Below are positions 1-10,635 of a stretch of 28,733 bases of DNA, in pieces; position 1 is the first letter of the stretch, and the number at the start of each line of letters is the position of its first letter. Origin of the DNA: Heterostelium multicystogenum. Lineage: Eukaryota > Evosea > Eumycetozoa > Acytosteliales > Acytosteliaceae. A program made the position numbers and the translations under genes. The stretch spans positions 1-28,733 of the forward strand of contig RCNN01000300.1 of NCBI GenBank assembly GCA_003667245.1, in the 5' to 3' direction. A model generated the notes under the pieces. The model saw nothing but the letters and a program-made list of their open reading frames with translations. It ran no database searches and was not told the DNA's origin.

Positions 1-2587
1 CAACTTAAGAGACAACATGAAGAGTTCCTAGAGAAACAGAGACAGCTCGAGCTTGAAAAGCAGAAACAACTACAGGATCAACTTGAAGAGGATAGAAGAT
101 TGGAAGAGTTGATGCAACAGATGGAGATGGAGCAAGATGAACGTGTCAAGCTCAAGGAAGAACAAGAGCGTTTGGAGCAAGAGCGTCAAGAAGCAGCAAA
201 ACGTTTGGCTGAAGAGCAGGAGATCATCAGAAAAGAAAGTTGAGCGTTTGGAGCAAGAGCGTCAAGAGGCAGAAAAGAAGGAAGCAGAGAGATTGGAGCA
301 AGAGCGCCAAGAAGCAGAAAGAAAGGAGCAAGAAAGACAAGAAAGAGAAAGAGAAGCAGAAAGAATTAGATTGGAGGCCGAAATCGAGAGACAGAGAGTC
401 GAGACTGAGAGAGACTTGAGCAAGAGAGATTGTTCTTGCTCGAACAAGAACGTATTGAGCAAGAAAGACTTTTGGCTGAGCAAGAAGAGAATGAAGCCGA
501 CGATCTCTTACAACAATTGGAGCAAGAGAACCAAGAAGAGGAGCAAAGACAAATTGCAGGCAAACGTTTAAGATCAATGCAACACGTTTAGAGTCGGTCG
601 AAGCAGAAACACCAGATCTTAAATTCCTACTTTCCGAAAGCATCTCTATCTACTCCAGAGAATCTATTAATTGGATGGGCCAATTATATTACATCCGATT
701 GTAAAATTACCAAGCAAGGCATTGTTGAATCTAAATAGTGTTGAAGCTGTAAGTAAAACCTTATCACCTAGTTCTTTAGTTATTGTGAAGCTAATTCAAG
801 ACTTTTATAGAATTTGGAGAAATATGCTCAGTTGTTACATAAATTAGAACCAGAGTCATTCTCATTGAAATCATTGGAACTCACATCCAAATGTTGAGAA
901 GCAGAGCTTATTGCTCAAGAGTTGGAGGCATTTGGTGTCGAGTCAATCAAGGTCGAACAATTGCTTTCCGAGGATCCAGATACTCAAGTCAATGTTTTAT
1001 TAACAGTCTATGAAGAGTTGGTGGAAATTGGGAAGAAGAATTCCAAACTCAAGTTGTATCCAAGAGATTATATGCAACAAAATATATTACACATATACTT
1101 CAAGTTTCACCTATTTCTAACTTATTGCCATCTACTCCATTTGAAATGTTGAAATCAATTATGGATGGTCAAATCTTATGGTATGTTGTTCATAATATAA
1201 TTAGGATTCTAGATTACTTACTAAGAATAATAATATTAGTTATTTAATTAATTCAATATTCCCAGGTACAATGATGAAAGAGTTGTAACAGAAAAATATG
1301 GCTGTATCACCAAAATTCCAATCTCAGTATTGCTATTAATTGCTCACGTGCCTTGGGTGCCAAGCATGAAGGTATCAGTAATTTAGATGCTTTGAGTCCA
1401 TCAGATCTTCATAACATTGTTTGGGAGATTGTCGAAACCTGTTTGTTGCAATCTGCTGATCCTTCCAAGCAACGTTCTCTATTCCATTTGATGCGTGCTG
1501 AAACAAGAAATTCTTTCAGACAGTTGGAGCGTGAAAAGGTTATGCTACGTTGGTTCAACTATCATCTCCGTAAGATCTGTAAACCGTCAAATCAATAATT
1601 TCTCCGATGATATGGAAGACTGTGAAAACTATGCCTATCTGTTCGAAGCCATTGCACCAAAAACTCAGTCGCAAGGATGAGATTCTCAATGAAAGCGATT
1701 GGGAGCGTCGTGCCGAAATCATTTTGGACATGGCCTCCAAATTGGGTTGCATGCCACTCCTTACTCCACGTGATATAGTGGAGACTGAGAACAGCAAACT
1801 CAATCTTTTGTTCGTTGCCGATTTGATGCGTGTTTGCCTTGCATTACCAGCTTACAACGTCAGTGTCGATGAACAGCTTGTCGATCAAGTCGCCAAATCC
1901 AGTGAACAAAGCAACAATGACCAACAGTTATTAGAGTGGATTAATCAAATGGATTGGGTGTACCAGAGGCAACCAGTCTTCTCGAGGATTTCAGAGATGG
2001 CACACTTTTCCTAAAGATTTTCGACAAGGTGCTACCTGCAGGCACTGTAGATCCAAAGAAACTCAAGATCGTTCCAAACAGTGTATTCAAAAAGTTGGAG
2101 CTCTTTAACTATACCATGGAGATTTGTCACAAGTTCAAGTTGAATGTTGCTGGTATTGCCGGTACCGATTTGTTGAACGGTGATATTCGTTCAAACAGAG
2201 CCATCTTGAATCAAGTACGTCGTTATCTCGGTGATAAGGTTACCATCGACGTAGTAACAGCCCACCAAAAAGAAGCACTTAAATGGTGCAACAGCAAGGT
2301 TGACCTTGAAGCAACCAAAGTTAAACCAATCCAATCGTTTAAAGATCAATTCCTTCAGGACAGTTTGTTCTTGCTGGAGCTGTTGGAAGCTCTCAACCCA
2401 AAGTCGATCGATCGATCTTGTATTTACACTGGTTCAACGCTCTCTGAAGAACAGGTAGAGTCGAATGCACGTTACTTTTTTGAGCTGTGCTTGGAGTGCC
2501 AAATATCCTATTCAAGCTTTATGGGAAGATGTTGTAAAAGTACGTTCAAAATCTGTAAAACATATTATTGAAACATTCCAAGAATAA
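1..2587 (+). CDS. Fimbrin/plastin-like actin-bundling protein with N-terminal coiled coil (5' partial, frameshifted)
   Basis: The gene enters from the left edge. Bases 1 to about 590 encode a long E/R/Q/K-rich coiled coil (repeats of LEQERQEAE type). From about 1150 to the end, four calponin-homology (CH) domains follow: CH1 about 1150-1480 (contains RALGAKHEGISNLDAL), CH2 about 1530-1850, CH3 about 1930-2230 (LLEDFRDGTLFLKIFDKVLP) and CH4 about 2270-2587. Four tandem CH domains are the two actin-binding modules of fimbrins, which cross-link F-actin. Usual fimbrins carry EF-hands at the N-terminus; here a coiled coil is seen instead. Introns are inferred at 749-810 and 1181-1265. The frame breaks near 230, 420, 580, 890, 1130, 1330, 1600, 1660, 1950 and 2500. 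The TAA stop at 2585-2587 follows a shift into the frame reading IETFQE. The fimbrin-like CH array is clear; exact exon edges upstream of 1150 are uncertain. Confidence 0.82.
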
Positions 2588-2751
2588 ATAAAATTGATTA
2601 ATATTTAATATTTAATAATAATACATGTTTCTTTATAAGAGTAATTTCTGTTTCCAAAATCTTTTTATTTTATTAGAAACGTATAACAAATTTTTGATGA
2701 ACAAACTATGATTATTCAATCGGTGATATGCCTATATTAACAGTTGGAGAG

Positions 2752-2814
2752 TGAAACTTTTAAATCCGCATGCGGTATAAATTTCACTGAAATTTCACCA
2801 TATAGAAAGTTTCA
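2752..2814. repeat. 9-bp inverted repeat enclosing palindromes, 3' flank of tRNA-Ile
   Basis: TGAAACTTT at 2752-2760 is the exact reverse complement of AAAGTTTCA at 2806-2814. Inside lie the perfect palindromes CCGCATGCGG (2766-2775) and TGAAATTTCA (2788-2797). The block abuts the 3' end of the tRNA gene on the minus strand. Its function is unknown; it could form a cruciform or simply be AT-rich chance structure plus a palindrome. Confidence 0.6.
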
Positions 2815-2817
2815 AAA
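2814..2817 (-). terminator. RNA polymerase III T-run terminator of tRNA-Ile
   Basis: Reading the minus strand, the discriminator A (2820) is followed by AA and then TTTT. This is the usual Pol III termination signal placed directly after a tRNA gene. Confidence 0.75.
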
Positions 2818-2819
2818 TT

Positions 2820-2910
2820 TGCTCCAGGTGAGTTTCGATCTCACGACCTTAGCATTGCTAATCTATACTGTAATATAAGTACTACACTCTACCGACTGAG
2901 TTACGAGAGC
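2820..2910 (-). tRNA. tRNA-Ile (anticodon UAU) with an 18-nt intron
   Basis: On the minus strand the gene folds as a cloverleaf: acceptor GCTCTCG/CTGGAGC, D arm ACTC-AGTCGGTA-GAGT, anticodon stem TAGTA/TGCTA with loop CT-TAT-A...A, variable loop AGGTC, T arm GTGAG-ATCGAAA-CTCAC and discriminator A. The anticodon stem closes only if 18 nt between positions 37 and 38 are removed, which is the standard nuclear tRNA intron site. Eukaryotic tRNA-Ile(UAU) genes usually carry such an intron, and this one contains TATA, able to pair with the anticodon. It decodes AUA. Oddities: the acceptor has a U5-G68 wobble and a C6-U67 mismatch, and the T-loop starts with A54 instead of T54. The A box (TAACTCAGTCGG) matches consensus; the B box has one mismatch. 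Confidence 0.88.
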
Positions 2911-3119
2911 TATATGAAAATTTTTTTTTGTCCCCAGTTTTGTTGCGATTTTTTGAACTTGGTCAGGAATTTAAAAATTGTTGTTACCTGTGGATTTAGG
3001 ACAATAGGTATATATCTTTCAAGACTCTCCCTACCCTTATTATGCATGAGTCTCCTTATTTCTCTTACAATTGTCCAATAAGTTTATTTAGATCCTAGTT
3101 TTTCAATTGAAATAATTAA

Positions 3120-4069
3120 CTATAGTCTAAAGATAGAAGAACAACACCAATATCTATGATTTTTGTCATTATTGAAGAATGTTTCTGATTGATCTTTTTC
3201 TATAGAATATTTAAAGTTACCATAATCTACACCACCAAATGAATAAATATAGCTCTCTGTTGCTGATACTTGATGGTAAATTGGGAAGATATAGCTATCT
3301 TGGCAGGTATCATCTTGAGATTGTGTATTTGGTTTGTCAAAACATTATATTTAATGAAACAATTATCAACTATAGAATGAATGTAGAAATTCCCATTGCA
3401 GTCATGACATGCTGTATATGCTTTGCAATTCATTCGATGTTCACTAAAGGTTTTGTTTATCAAGTCAAAAGAAAAACTATATACATTATTATAGGATACT
3501 GAGTATAAAGTTCCATTGAAGATCATTGTAGACGATTGCATCCCTAAATGTATAGGCAATTGATGATAACGTTCGAATTTCATTGACTTAATGTTGAATC
3601 TATCAATTCGATGTGTCTTCAAACCATTGACCAAATAGATATGATCTTGACCATCATAGCAAGTCGAAATATAATAATCAGGATCGATTCCTTCCATATC
3701 ACCAATGAGTTCAATCGATTTCGATTTAATTGAGAATCGAATCCATTTGATTTGATTTGAATTTTGATATCTCCCTCCAAATATATAGATATATTCATTA
3801 ACAGTAACAGCCGAGTTATGTGTATATTTGAAATCATAATCGATAGCTAATTCTTCGATTGAATGATTTGAAAGATTGATGAGGGTTGCTCCTTTCTCCG
3901 TATGAGTTGAGAAAATATATGATATACCACTATTGGCTGTTTCATATGTTGGAGATTGTTGTACAGATTTAAAAGAGAATTTCATTGCTATATATATAAC
4001 TATAAATCCTATTGTTTTTCTAATTAGTTGCAAAATGTTTTTAAGAAATTCATCATTAGGAAATATCAT
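3120..4069 (-). CDS. Kelch-repeat protein of the dictyostelid expanded family, one frameshift
   Basis: The minus-strand frame encodes several degenerate Kelch blades, seen as YIYIFGGRYQNSN, HIYLVNGLKTHRIDRFNI, TMIFNGTLYSVSYNNVYSF and, after a frame change near 3290-3310, SYIYSFGGVDYGNFKYS, ending at TAG 3120-3122. Kelch blades form beta-propellers for protein interaction. The first in-frame ATG is at 4069 (MIFPNDEF). It is followed by a hydrophobic stretch, roughly residues 20-35 (IGFIVIYIA), which could be a membrane segment or part of the fold. Long families of Kelch proteins, often with B-box zinc fingers, are typical of dictyostelids; no B-box is visible here. The frame stays open about ten codons upstream of 4069 without an ATG, so the N-terminus may be incomplete. 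Partner and pathway are unknown. Confidence 0.7.
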
Positions 4070-4246
4070 CACCAAAGATTCATCTACAATTCTTGTCAAA
4101 CTGAATGCTTATAGGACTTTAAAAAAGTCTTAGAGATATATATTTATTAATAAAAAAACAAACAAAAATATATCAATCTCATGCTCAATGCTCATTGTAA
4201 ATGTTGAGTCGAAAAACAATGTACTAATATAACATTTACCAATTTA

Positions 4247-6861
4247 TTAATAATGGCTTTCAAATACTTTATCAATCTTTCTGCTAATATCCTCATTTGA
4301 TTCGAATGGAGTAAAATTCTTTTCCAAATGTATTTTATCTTGTCTGCATCTAATATTTGTCAAGTGTAAATAGATTATTAAATTTAACAAAAGATAATTC
4401 TAAATTAATCACTTACAATTCTTTGAACTTTTCATAAATCTTTAAAACTATTTCCTTGGCATCCGATGATAGTTTGTCTCTCAACTCTTGATCTGGAACT
4501 TCAAACTTTAATTTACTAATCTCATTTATAGTTTTCAAGAAATTCTAAAGATAACAAGTTAATTATTATTATTAATAATTAATGGATTGCAAAAGGGTTT
4601 TAAGTAATTACTTACCGTGTGCTTTTTAATAATTGATTTGGTGTCATCTTTGGCTTTGTTAAATTTAAGGGGCTCAACAAGATTGGTCCAAAACTCACGA
4701 TAGATCTTGAGCTCGTTGTCATAGGATGTTTCGAATTCCTTGAGTAGGTGGAGCTGCTATCGAGAATCTTTGATGCATGCAATGATTGCACGATGTATTG
4801 ATAGTTATTTACCAAGAATACATTGCCACGGAACGGTACCTTATTATTGACTTCGATCGCTGAGGAAATCACCAAAAAAGTCCTTCTTACTTCTAGCCTG
4901 TAGATATTTAAACAATCCTCTCAAAGTCTTATCCAAAAAGTCATTAAACGAAGATTTGTTTCTGGTCAATAAGAACTCAACTGAACTTCTATATTCCACC
5001 AATCTCTTAAAGTAATTTAACATCTAAATAATAGTTAACTATTAGTAAAGAGTACTGATTCTTATTATAAATACTAAATGTAATTATAATTACATTTGAG
5101 GTAGTTTGATCAACAGTTGTTGATTGATCATATTTCTCTTCTTTTCTAAATTCTTCATCGATATTAAACTCCAATAGTGAACTACAAGTGCTCTCTAGAT
5201 TCTTGATGATCTCTTTGATATCCGATATATGTTTACCATCACGCTCAGAGAGAGCAGCAGCAAACTCGGGTTGAAGCTTTGTAAAGGTATCAAAGAGGTC
5301 GAGCAATGGGAATATGCCAAACACTTTATCGTTGGTTCTCTTTGCCTTTATGATTGGCTCTGTCGTGTCGAGTAGTAGTTCATGTGAAGGGTGTATAATC
5401 TCTTCGAGAATAGTATGGTACTGATCACCAAACAGCTCTCTTGCAAGATCCGATTCGATTTGGTAGAGACGAAGAGTTTCATGTACATAGGAGATAAGCG
5501 GATGGGTTCCTTTTACATAGGCTAGGTTGTTCTTTGACTCGGATGTTGTCTTGGCAAACTTTTCAGGAGCCATCTTACTGAGTGATAGCAGGATAAACTT
5601 GTGTCGCTTGTCTTTATACTCCTTGAGGAATGCCATGTGATGAAGTCTCTGGAACAATTCGATCGACTTGGCAATCTCTTCGATTGCAATGGGCGGAATG
5701 ATTGCTAGATATCGCTTGTTATTTGGCAGTGGTGGAATGGTGGTTGGGTCGATAATATTACTAATCTTGAGAAGCAATGACTTGAAATTTGATTCCAACT
5801 CTGATAGTCCTGTTGCTTTCAATTCCTTGAGTGTTGTAAGTGCCTTGTCTGCTGCTTTGTATCCATGATTTGCTTGTAAAAAAGTCGATCGATTGAACCA
5901 CATTCTCGAGTGTTGCCATGTATGAGGCATAGTCACCCTTTGCACCTTCACGGATCTTTTGTTCAATTTTCGAGAGATCGAATCTTTCGAGTACTGAACG
6001 AATCGACTCCATCGTTGCGTTTATATTGTTGTAAATGGTAGACCACTCTTTCATCGATGCGTTAATGGGTGCTACGTCGTGCTCCAAGCTCGAGAGACCA
6101 TCGTTGAATCGATCGAGAATCGACACCATCTGATCGGAAAGTATTTTAGTTTGAGCAAGTGACTCCTTGAGAAACTGCAGATCTCTCGTGTCATTCTCTA
6201 GTTGTTCGTCCCTATAAGCTTTGTCAGCATCGTTCTTCCACGAGAGCACGACCAGTTGTCCACCCTTTAGAGGTCCACCTGTTTGATGTGTAGTAATAGA
6301 ATACTCTGAATTCAAGAGGTTACGGATCTGTTCGAACTCTTCATCGTCTTCCTCTGTCGGAGTAGAGTAGAATAGCTCTTCATCAACGTAGTCTTGGTAG
6401 CTGAGCACGTTGCTTCCCCAACGTGGACCAGAACCCGATGATCTCGATGCTTTTCTAGAATGCTGCTGTACCCTGTTCAATGGATTGTTTGCAGACAGCT
6501 TTGATTGATTAGGGCCACCAAGCAAACTGTTTAGTCCCGAGCCGCTAGATCCACGCGAATGTGACGACAGACTGCCAGCAGAGGTTCTGGTTATCATAGG
6601 CATCGATGAGATTGATCTATGTGAGATTGGAGGTGATGACAATGGCGATGGTGGCTTAGCAATGCCACCGGATAACTTTATCTGTGTAATGCTGCTGTTG
6701 CTGTTGCTGCTGCTACTGCTGCTTGGTGTACTACCAAGCCCCGAACCTGCGCTACTGCTATGATGATGTGATGAAGTTGAAGAACCTGTACCGGTCGTTT
6801 GACCAGCAGGTTTCTTATCTAAAAGCGATGCTCTAGCACTTAATCTTGGAGGTGCTGACAT
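4247..6861 (-). CDS. exoc7: Exocyst complex subunit Exo70 (EXOC7), three introns, at least three frameshifts
   Basis: Exo70 is the exocyst subunit that binds PI(4,5)P2 and Rho GTPases and tethers secretory vesicles to the plasma membrane. ATG is at 6859-6861. The first ~160 residues are a Ser/Gly-rich low-complexity extension, then the Exo70 N-terminal rods: ILSDQMVSILDRFNDGLSSL, KIEQKIREGAKGDYASYMAT, and after a shift at the A6 run 5878-5883 (five expected) LQANHGYKAADKALTTLKEL. C-terminal helices follow (FEVPDQELRDKLSSDAKEIV, then CRQDKIHLEKNFTPFESNED), with TAA at 4247-4249. Introns are inferred at 5024-5093, 4545-4615 and 4350-4416, all GT-AG and keeping frame. Further shifts lie near 4868-4886 and 4757. 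The reconstructed length of about 800 residues is longer than animal Exo70 (650-735) because of the N-terminal extension. It is divergently transcribed from the 79-residue gene at 7560. Confidence 0.9.
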
Positions 6862-7559
6862 CTCCTTTGAAACTAATCAAATAAATCTAGTAAACTAAAG
6901 CAATGTGTTGATGATTATTAATCTTTGTTTTTTTAAATTGAATCAATTTATTTTTTTTTGATCCTGACATGGAATGCTATTTATTTTTAAAAAGTATGGA
7001 TATTACAAGACTATCCAAAATAAGGTTTTTTTAATCATTAGATCCAACAAATAGGATACTTCATTAATATTCATGAAATGACCTTTAAATGTTATCTATT
7101 TATGTGACTTCTATTTTTATTTCTTATAGAGCAACAAGTCTCAAACTTTATCAGATTTCATTCATCTTCATCATTTGAGAATTGAATATTGTAGGATTTG
7201 ATATCAAATTTTCTCATAATAATATCAATATACTTTTTATTAAAGAAGTTTCGACAAAATCCAACATAATTACTTTAAACTAAAAGGTGACATCTATGAT
7301 GTCATCATCTGGCAAACATAATCAAAAAATAGAGATCTGTTCCTGGATATTAATGATTTTCAAAAAAGAATCTTGCCAAAACAACCTAAAAAACAATGGT
7401 ACTGGAAGACCAGAGATTTTGGTGATTTTTGTTTGATGATCTTTAAGATTTTTCAGGTAGATCTTTTATTTGAGAACCAATAAATACCTAGTAAAACGTA
7501 TAGAAATTCATTCATTATTTTTATCAATAAACAAACAAAAGTTTATACATATAACAAAC
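6862..7559. other. Divergent promoter spacer between exoc7 and the 79-aa gene
   Basis: About 700 AT-rich bases with no convincing reading frame. It holds poly-T tracts near 6927 and 6951 and an inverted repeat TGACATC-TAT-GATGTCA at 7288-7304. Both flanking genes read outward, so promoters for both must lie here. Confidence 0.7.
7288..7304. promoter_or_regulatory. Perfect inverted repeat TGACATC/GATGTCA, possible bZIP-like site
   Basis: Two 7-base arms, exact reverse complements, are separated by TAT. TGACATC resembles half-sites of CRE/ATF-type bZIP factors. It sits about 256 bases upstream of the ATG at 7560 and about 430 upstream of exoc7. Binding is inference only. Confidence 0.3.
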
Positions 7560-7799
7560 ATGTCAGATAGACTCCAAGAATTTTTCGACAATGAAGTCAG
7601 AAAGATACCAGAGGTTTTGTTGGAGCTTGCCGAGGCAGCTGTAGGAAAGGAGACTTCTCAAGCTTACAGTGGTAATGCATATTATGTTGAATTCAAAAAT
7701 GGACAAGCCACCATCAGTCATCACTACACCCCAGACTGGCCAGCTATCACCCTGCCACTCTCTGAATTAATTGAAAAGCTCAAAGCCATCCAGAACTAA
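7560..7799 (+). CDS. Small acidic protein of unknown function (79 aa)
   Basis: An intact uninterrupted frame runs from ATG 7560 (MSDRLQEFFDNEVRKIPEV) to TAA 7797-7799. It is one of the few genes here without a frame break. The start is chosen at 7560 because the preceding 30 codons of the open frame look like AT-rich leader and the ATG is preceded by the A-rich context usual for dictyostelid starts. The protein reads as an amphipathic alpha segment (residues 3-30), a short beta-rich middle (YYVEFKNGQATISHHYTPDW) and a C-terminal helix (LSELIEKLKAIQN). There is no signal peptide or membrane segment. I do not recognise the family. The codon use and protein-like composition make it a credible gene, probably cytosolic. 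Confidence 0.72.
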   Translation: MSDRLQEFFDNEVRKIPEVLLELAEAAVGKETSQAYSGNAYYVEFKNGQATISHHYTPDWPAITLPLSELIEKLKAIQN

Positions 7800-8338
7800 A
7801 TACTTTTACAATAAAATCCTGTAAATTCATAGTTGACATTTTAATTCATTCATTCTATTTGTACAACAGATTTCATAATTGATGTGATTGATATCCGATA
7901 TTAGATTATCAGGTTAGTTGATTCTACAAAAAATTTAAAACAAGCTTGTCTGCATTAATGCAAAAAAACAAGGACCACGTAAAAATTGTTAATTCAATTT
8001 AGAATAGATTGGGGTTATTCCAAAAATTTAATGAAGAATAATGAACTTACCACTTTTTTTAATTCCACAACAACAACCAACATAAAAATAATAAAATTTA
8101 TCTGTTTTGCCAATATATTATATGTTTGTCAATAGATAAAATAATTTGAATACAATAATTAGCAAACAGACAAACAAACAGACAGAATAGAATAGAATAA
8201 AATAGAATTGATAACATTTTTTGAAATACACCAAATTTATATTAAATTATTTTGTAAAAAAAAAATTAATAAATCTATAAAATAATTAATAATATTAATA
8301 ATAATAATAATAATTTTATAAATTTGTAAATTGTAATT
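7800..8338. other. Non-coding spacer between 79-aa gene and caf17
   Basis: Very AT-rich. It holds short direct repeats (ACAGACAAACAAACAGACAG around 8166-8185, then several AGAATAGAATA units) and an ATT/AAT trinucleotide run at about 8287-8315 just before the caf17 start. No gene or RNA is seen. Confidence 0.7.
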
Positions 8339-9575
8339 ATGTTAAATATCAATAGAATTAGGGATCTAAAGAAATGTGTTATTCCTTTAGCATCAAGATC
8401 AATCATTAGAGTCAGCGGTCCTGATTCGGTAAAGTTGGTGCAGGGTCTGACTACCAACAATATGGGTAGATTGGTTGATAGCCAAGCACCTTCACCAACC
8501 TCTTTGTATACAGGCTTCTTGTCGTCAACGGGTCGTCTCTTGTTCGACGCTATTGTCTTCCATCAGCAAAATGTGCCCACCATCACATCCTCTTCATCAA
8601 GGGTGGCCAAGTCCGATGGCAGCCATGGCGAACAGCAGCTGCTCATTGATGTCGACTCGGAAGTGTTGTCACGTGCAATGGATCACATCAATTACTATAA
8701 AATAAGAAACAAGGCAACGATCGAAAATGTAACCGAAGAGTTCACTCTATTCTCAGTTCTAGACAGAACTTACAAAGCAGTGCGTAACGACGTTCTCTTT
8801 GAGCACCTTAAAGAGCAGAAATGCACCGTTATGATGGACCCAAGACACGATGCCATGGGTTTAAGAATATTGGTTCCATCATCAAAGGATTCGAGTAGGT
8901 TAAAGCCTCTCTGTCTTGGCTAAGACTATATACATACTATTGGTATTAACACTTGCGATTCCTTTTTGCAGTGAAAAATGAAGTATTGGCAAACTACCCT
9001 GTTGAGAACGAAGATATTTATAATCTATATCGTGTACAGAATGGTATCCCACAGGGTGTAAAGGACTACTCCTACGACAAGGTGATTCCATTGGAGTATA
9101 ACTTTGATCTTTTGAATGGTGTCGATTTCCACAAAGGTTGCTATCTGGGTCAGGAGCTAACATCAAGAACACACTATACTGGTTTGATCAGAAAGAGATT
9201 GTTCCCTGTGGTAATGTCAGCGGAATCTTCAAAAGAACACTCTACTAAAAAGGAGCATCATCTGCTTTTCTCTCAGAGTGTCGTCGATTCACTTGAAGTC
9301 GAAGCTCCACCAGCAGATTCTGAACTCAAGATTACCATCAGTACTGGATCTACTTCTCCATTCAACGAAAAAGCATTCACAACAACACAGCAATTCTCCA
9401 CCTCCACCTCCCAGCAGAACCACTGAGAAAATCATTTCTTCCTACCACAATCTTGGCTTGGCGATAGTAAAAAGTAGACAATATCGATGCCTCATCGTTC
9501 AAGGTCTACAAAGATCAAAGACACAAAAGGAAGATCAATGGAAATACTCGAGCCATGTTTGGTCTAAGGTTGTAG
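8339..9575 (+). CDS. caf17: Mitochondrial Fe-S assembly factor IBA57/CAF17 (folate-binding YgfZ family), frameshifted at 3' end
   Basis: IBA57 acts in mitochondria with ISCA1/2 to make [4Fe-4S] clusters. Exon 1 (8339-8894) starts with a short basic leader (MLNINRIRDLKKCVIPLASR), plausible as a mitochondrial presequence. It continues with the aminomethyltransferase-like fold, for example VQGLTTNNMGRL and YTGFLSSTGRLLFDAIVFHQ. A GT-AG intron at 8895-8971 joins exon 2, which carries the diagnostic motif KGCYLGQELTSRTHYTG (conserved KGCYxGQE). Downstream the frame shifts somewhere in 9370-9420 (into EKIISSYHNLGLAIVK). It shifts again at the A5 run 9469-9473, where four A gives VKVDNIDASSFKVYKDQR and a TAG stop at 9573-9575. 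The reconstructed length is about 385 residues, similar to human IBA57 (356). Family assignment is firm; the 3' part depends on the inferred frame corrections. Confidence 0.9.
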
Positions 9576-10296
9576 GAGTTCAAGTACCGACTCAACAAGT
9601 TAGTTAACTAATATAATGGTAGATTTCAACCAACCAGTTTTTTTCCAATCACACATTTATGGTTTCAATTAAAATAATCATTAACAACAACAACAACAAA
9701 CACTAAACAAAAATGACAAGAGATTTATAAATACAGCAACATGTTACACAAAAAAACTTTTGAATGAATATATATATAAATGACAACATTTATTATGAAC
9801 AAACAGGGATAAACTTATTATGATTTAAATAACGGCAACCAACGAAATTCTTGATGTGGTTGGTTGTTGATTCAATAGTGGGTGAACAAACAAAGAAGTG
9901 TAAAATCTAATCAATTTGGAAATGGATACAGATAATTTTAAAAAAGGAAATAGAATAAATGGTTTTCCATAAAATACATCTTACCAGTATAACTTTTCAA
10001 GATATATAAATAGTTAACCTGGTGGAATTGTATTTTTATTTGAATTCATTTGGTATCATTCCAAAGTACTATATTTATCTAAATTGTAGCTTACATAAAA
10101 AATTTTGGAGTATCACCAAACCTATTGAAGTTGTTCGAAATGCAATTATAAATAGGAGGAAATGGTGTAACTTATAATTAAACTAAACTATCAATTTTCC
10201 AATATATAATAATAAATAAGTACTTTCAAGAAAATGACTTTAAATTTGTAAGAAATATTATTAGAATTGTTTAGAAAATTAGTTCAAAGTTTTAAA
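9576..10296. other. Non-coding spacer after caf17
   Basis: About 720 AT-rich bases with AAC repeats (about 9681-9705). No open frame with protein-like composition and no RNA gene were recognised. It contains the 3' UTR of caf17 and, if the minus-strand element at 10297 is a gene, also its 3' end. Confidence 0.65.
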
Positions 10297-10590
10297 CTAA
10301 CAACCTCCAATCAATAAAATAGCTGCCATTTCCTCATTTAATTTCTCAAGCTCATTAAAATCATCTGTTGGAAATGTGATTTCATCTTCGATTTGGAACT
10401 GACAGTACACAATCAGGTATTCAAGTTGCTGGACATGGTGGTCTTGATTGTGTCCGTAGAAACCCATGCTTTGTTGACAGAACACAATGGATGTAGACCA
10501 CAGCCCAACCATTGTTAAATTGGCTGCCAATCAAAAGTGGTTATCTGGACCTGTGCTAATCTTTTCATTTATAAAGTGAAATAAATTAAT
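10297..10590 (-). CDS. Unidentified coding-like stretch, probably frameshifted small gene
   Basis: Base composition is clearly less AT-rich than the flanks. The longest minus frame ends in FPTDDFNELEKLNEEMAAIL and stops at 10297-10299. Upstream, a second frame starts at an ATG near 10570 (MKRLAQVQITTFDWQPI) and a third reads FNNGWAVVYIHCVLSTKHG, so no single frame covers it. In a window where real genes are repeatedly broken by one-base insertions, a short frameshifted gene is the likeliest reading. Alternatives are a pseudogene or a 3' extension of the Nudix gene 46 bases upstream. I do not recognise the protein and do not assign a function. Confidence 0.4.
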
Positions 10591-10635
10591 TTAAATGTCA
10601 TGTATATAGATATATGTAAAACTTGTTGTTTAGGC

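Noticed and set aside
227..643. 138-aa minus-strand Leu/Ser-rich frame
   Set aside because: Antisense shadow of the E/R/Q-rich coiled coil on the plus strand; no independent support.
2588..3119. TRE-type retroelement next to the tRNA gene
   Set aside because: No reverse transcriptase, terminal repeat or poly-A tail seen on either side of the tRNA.
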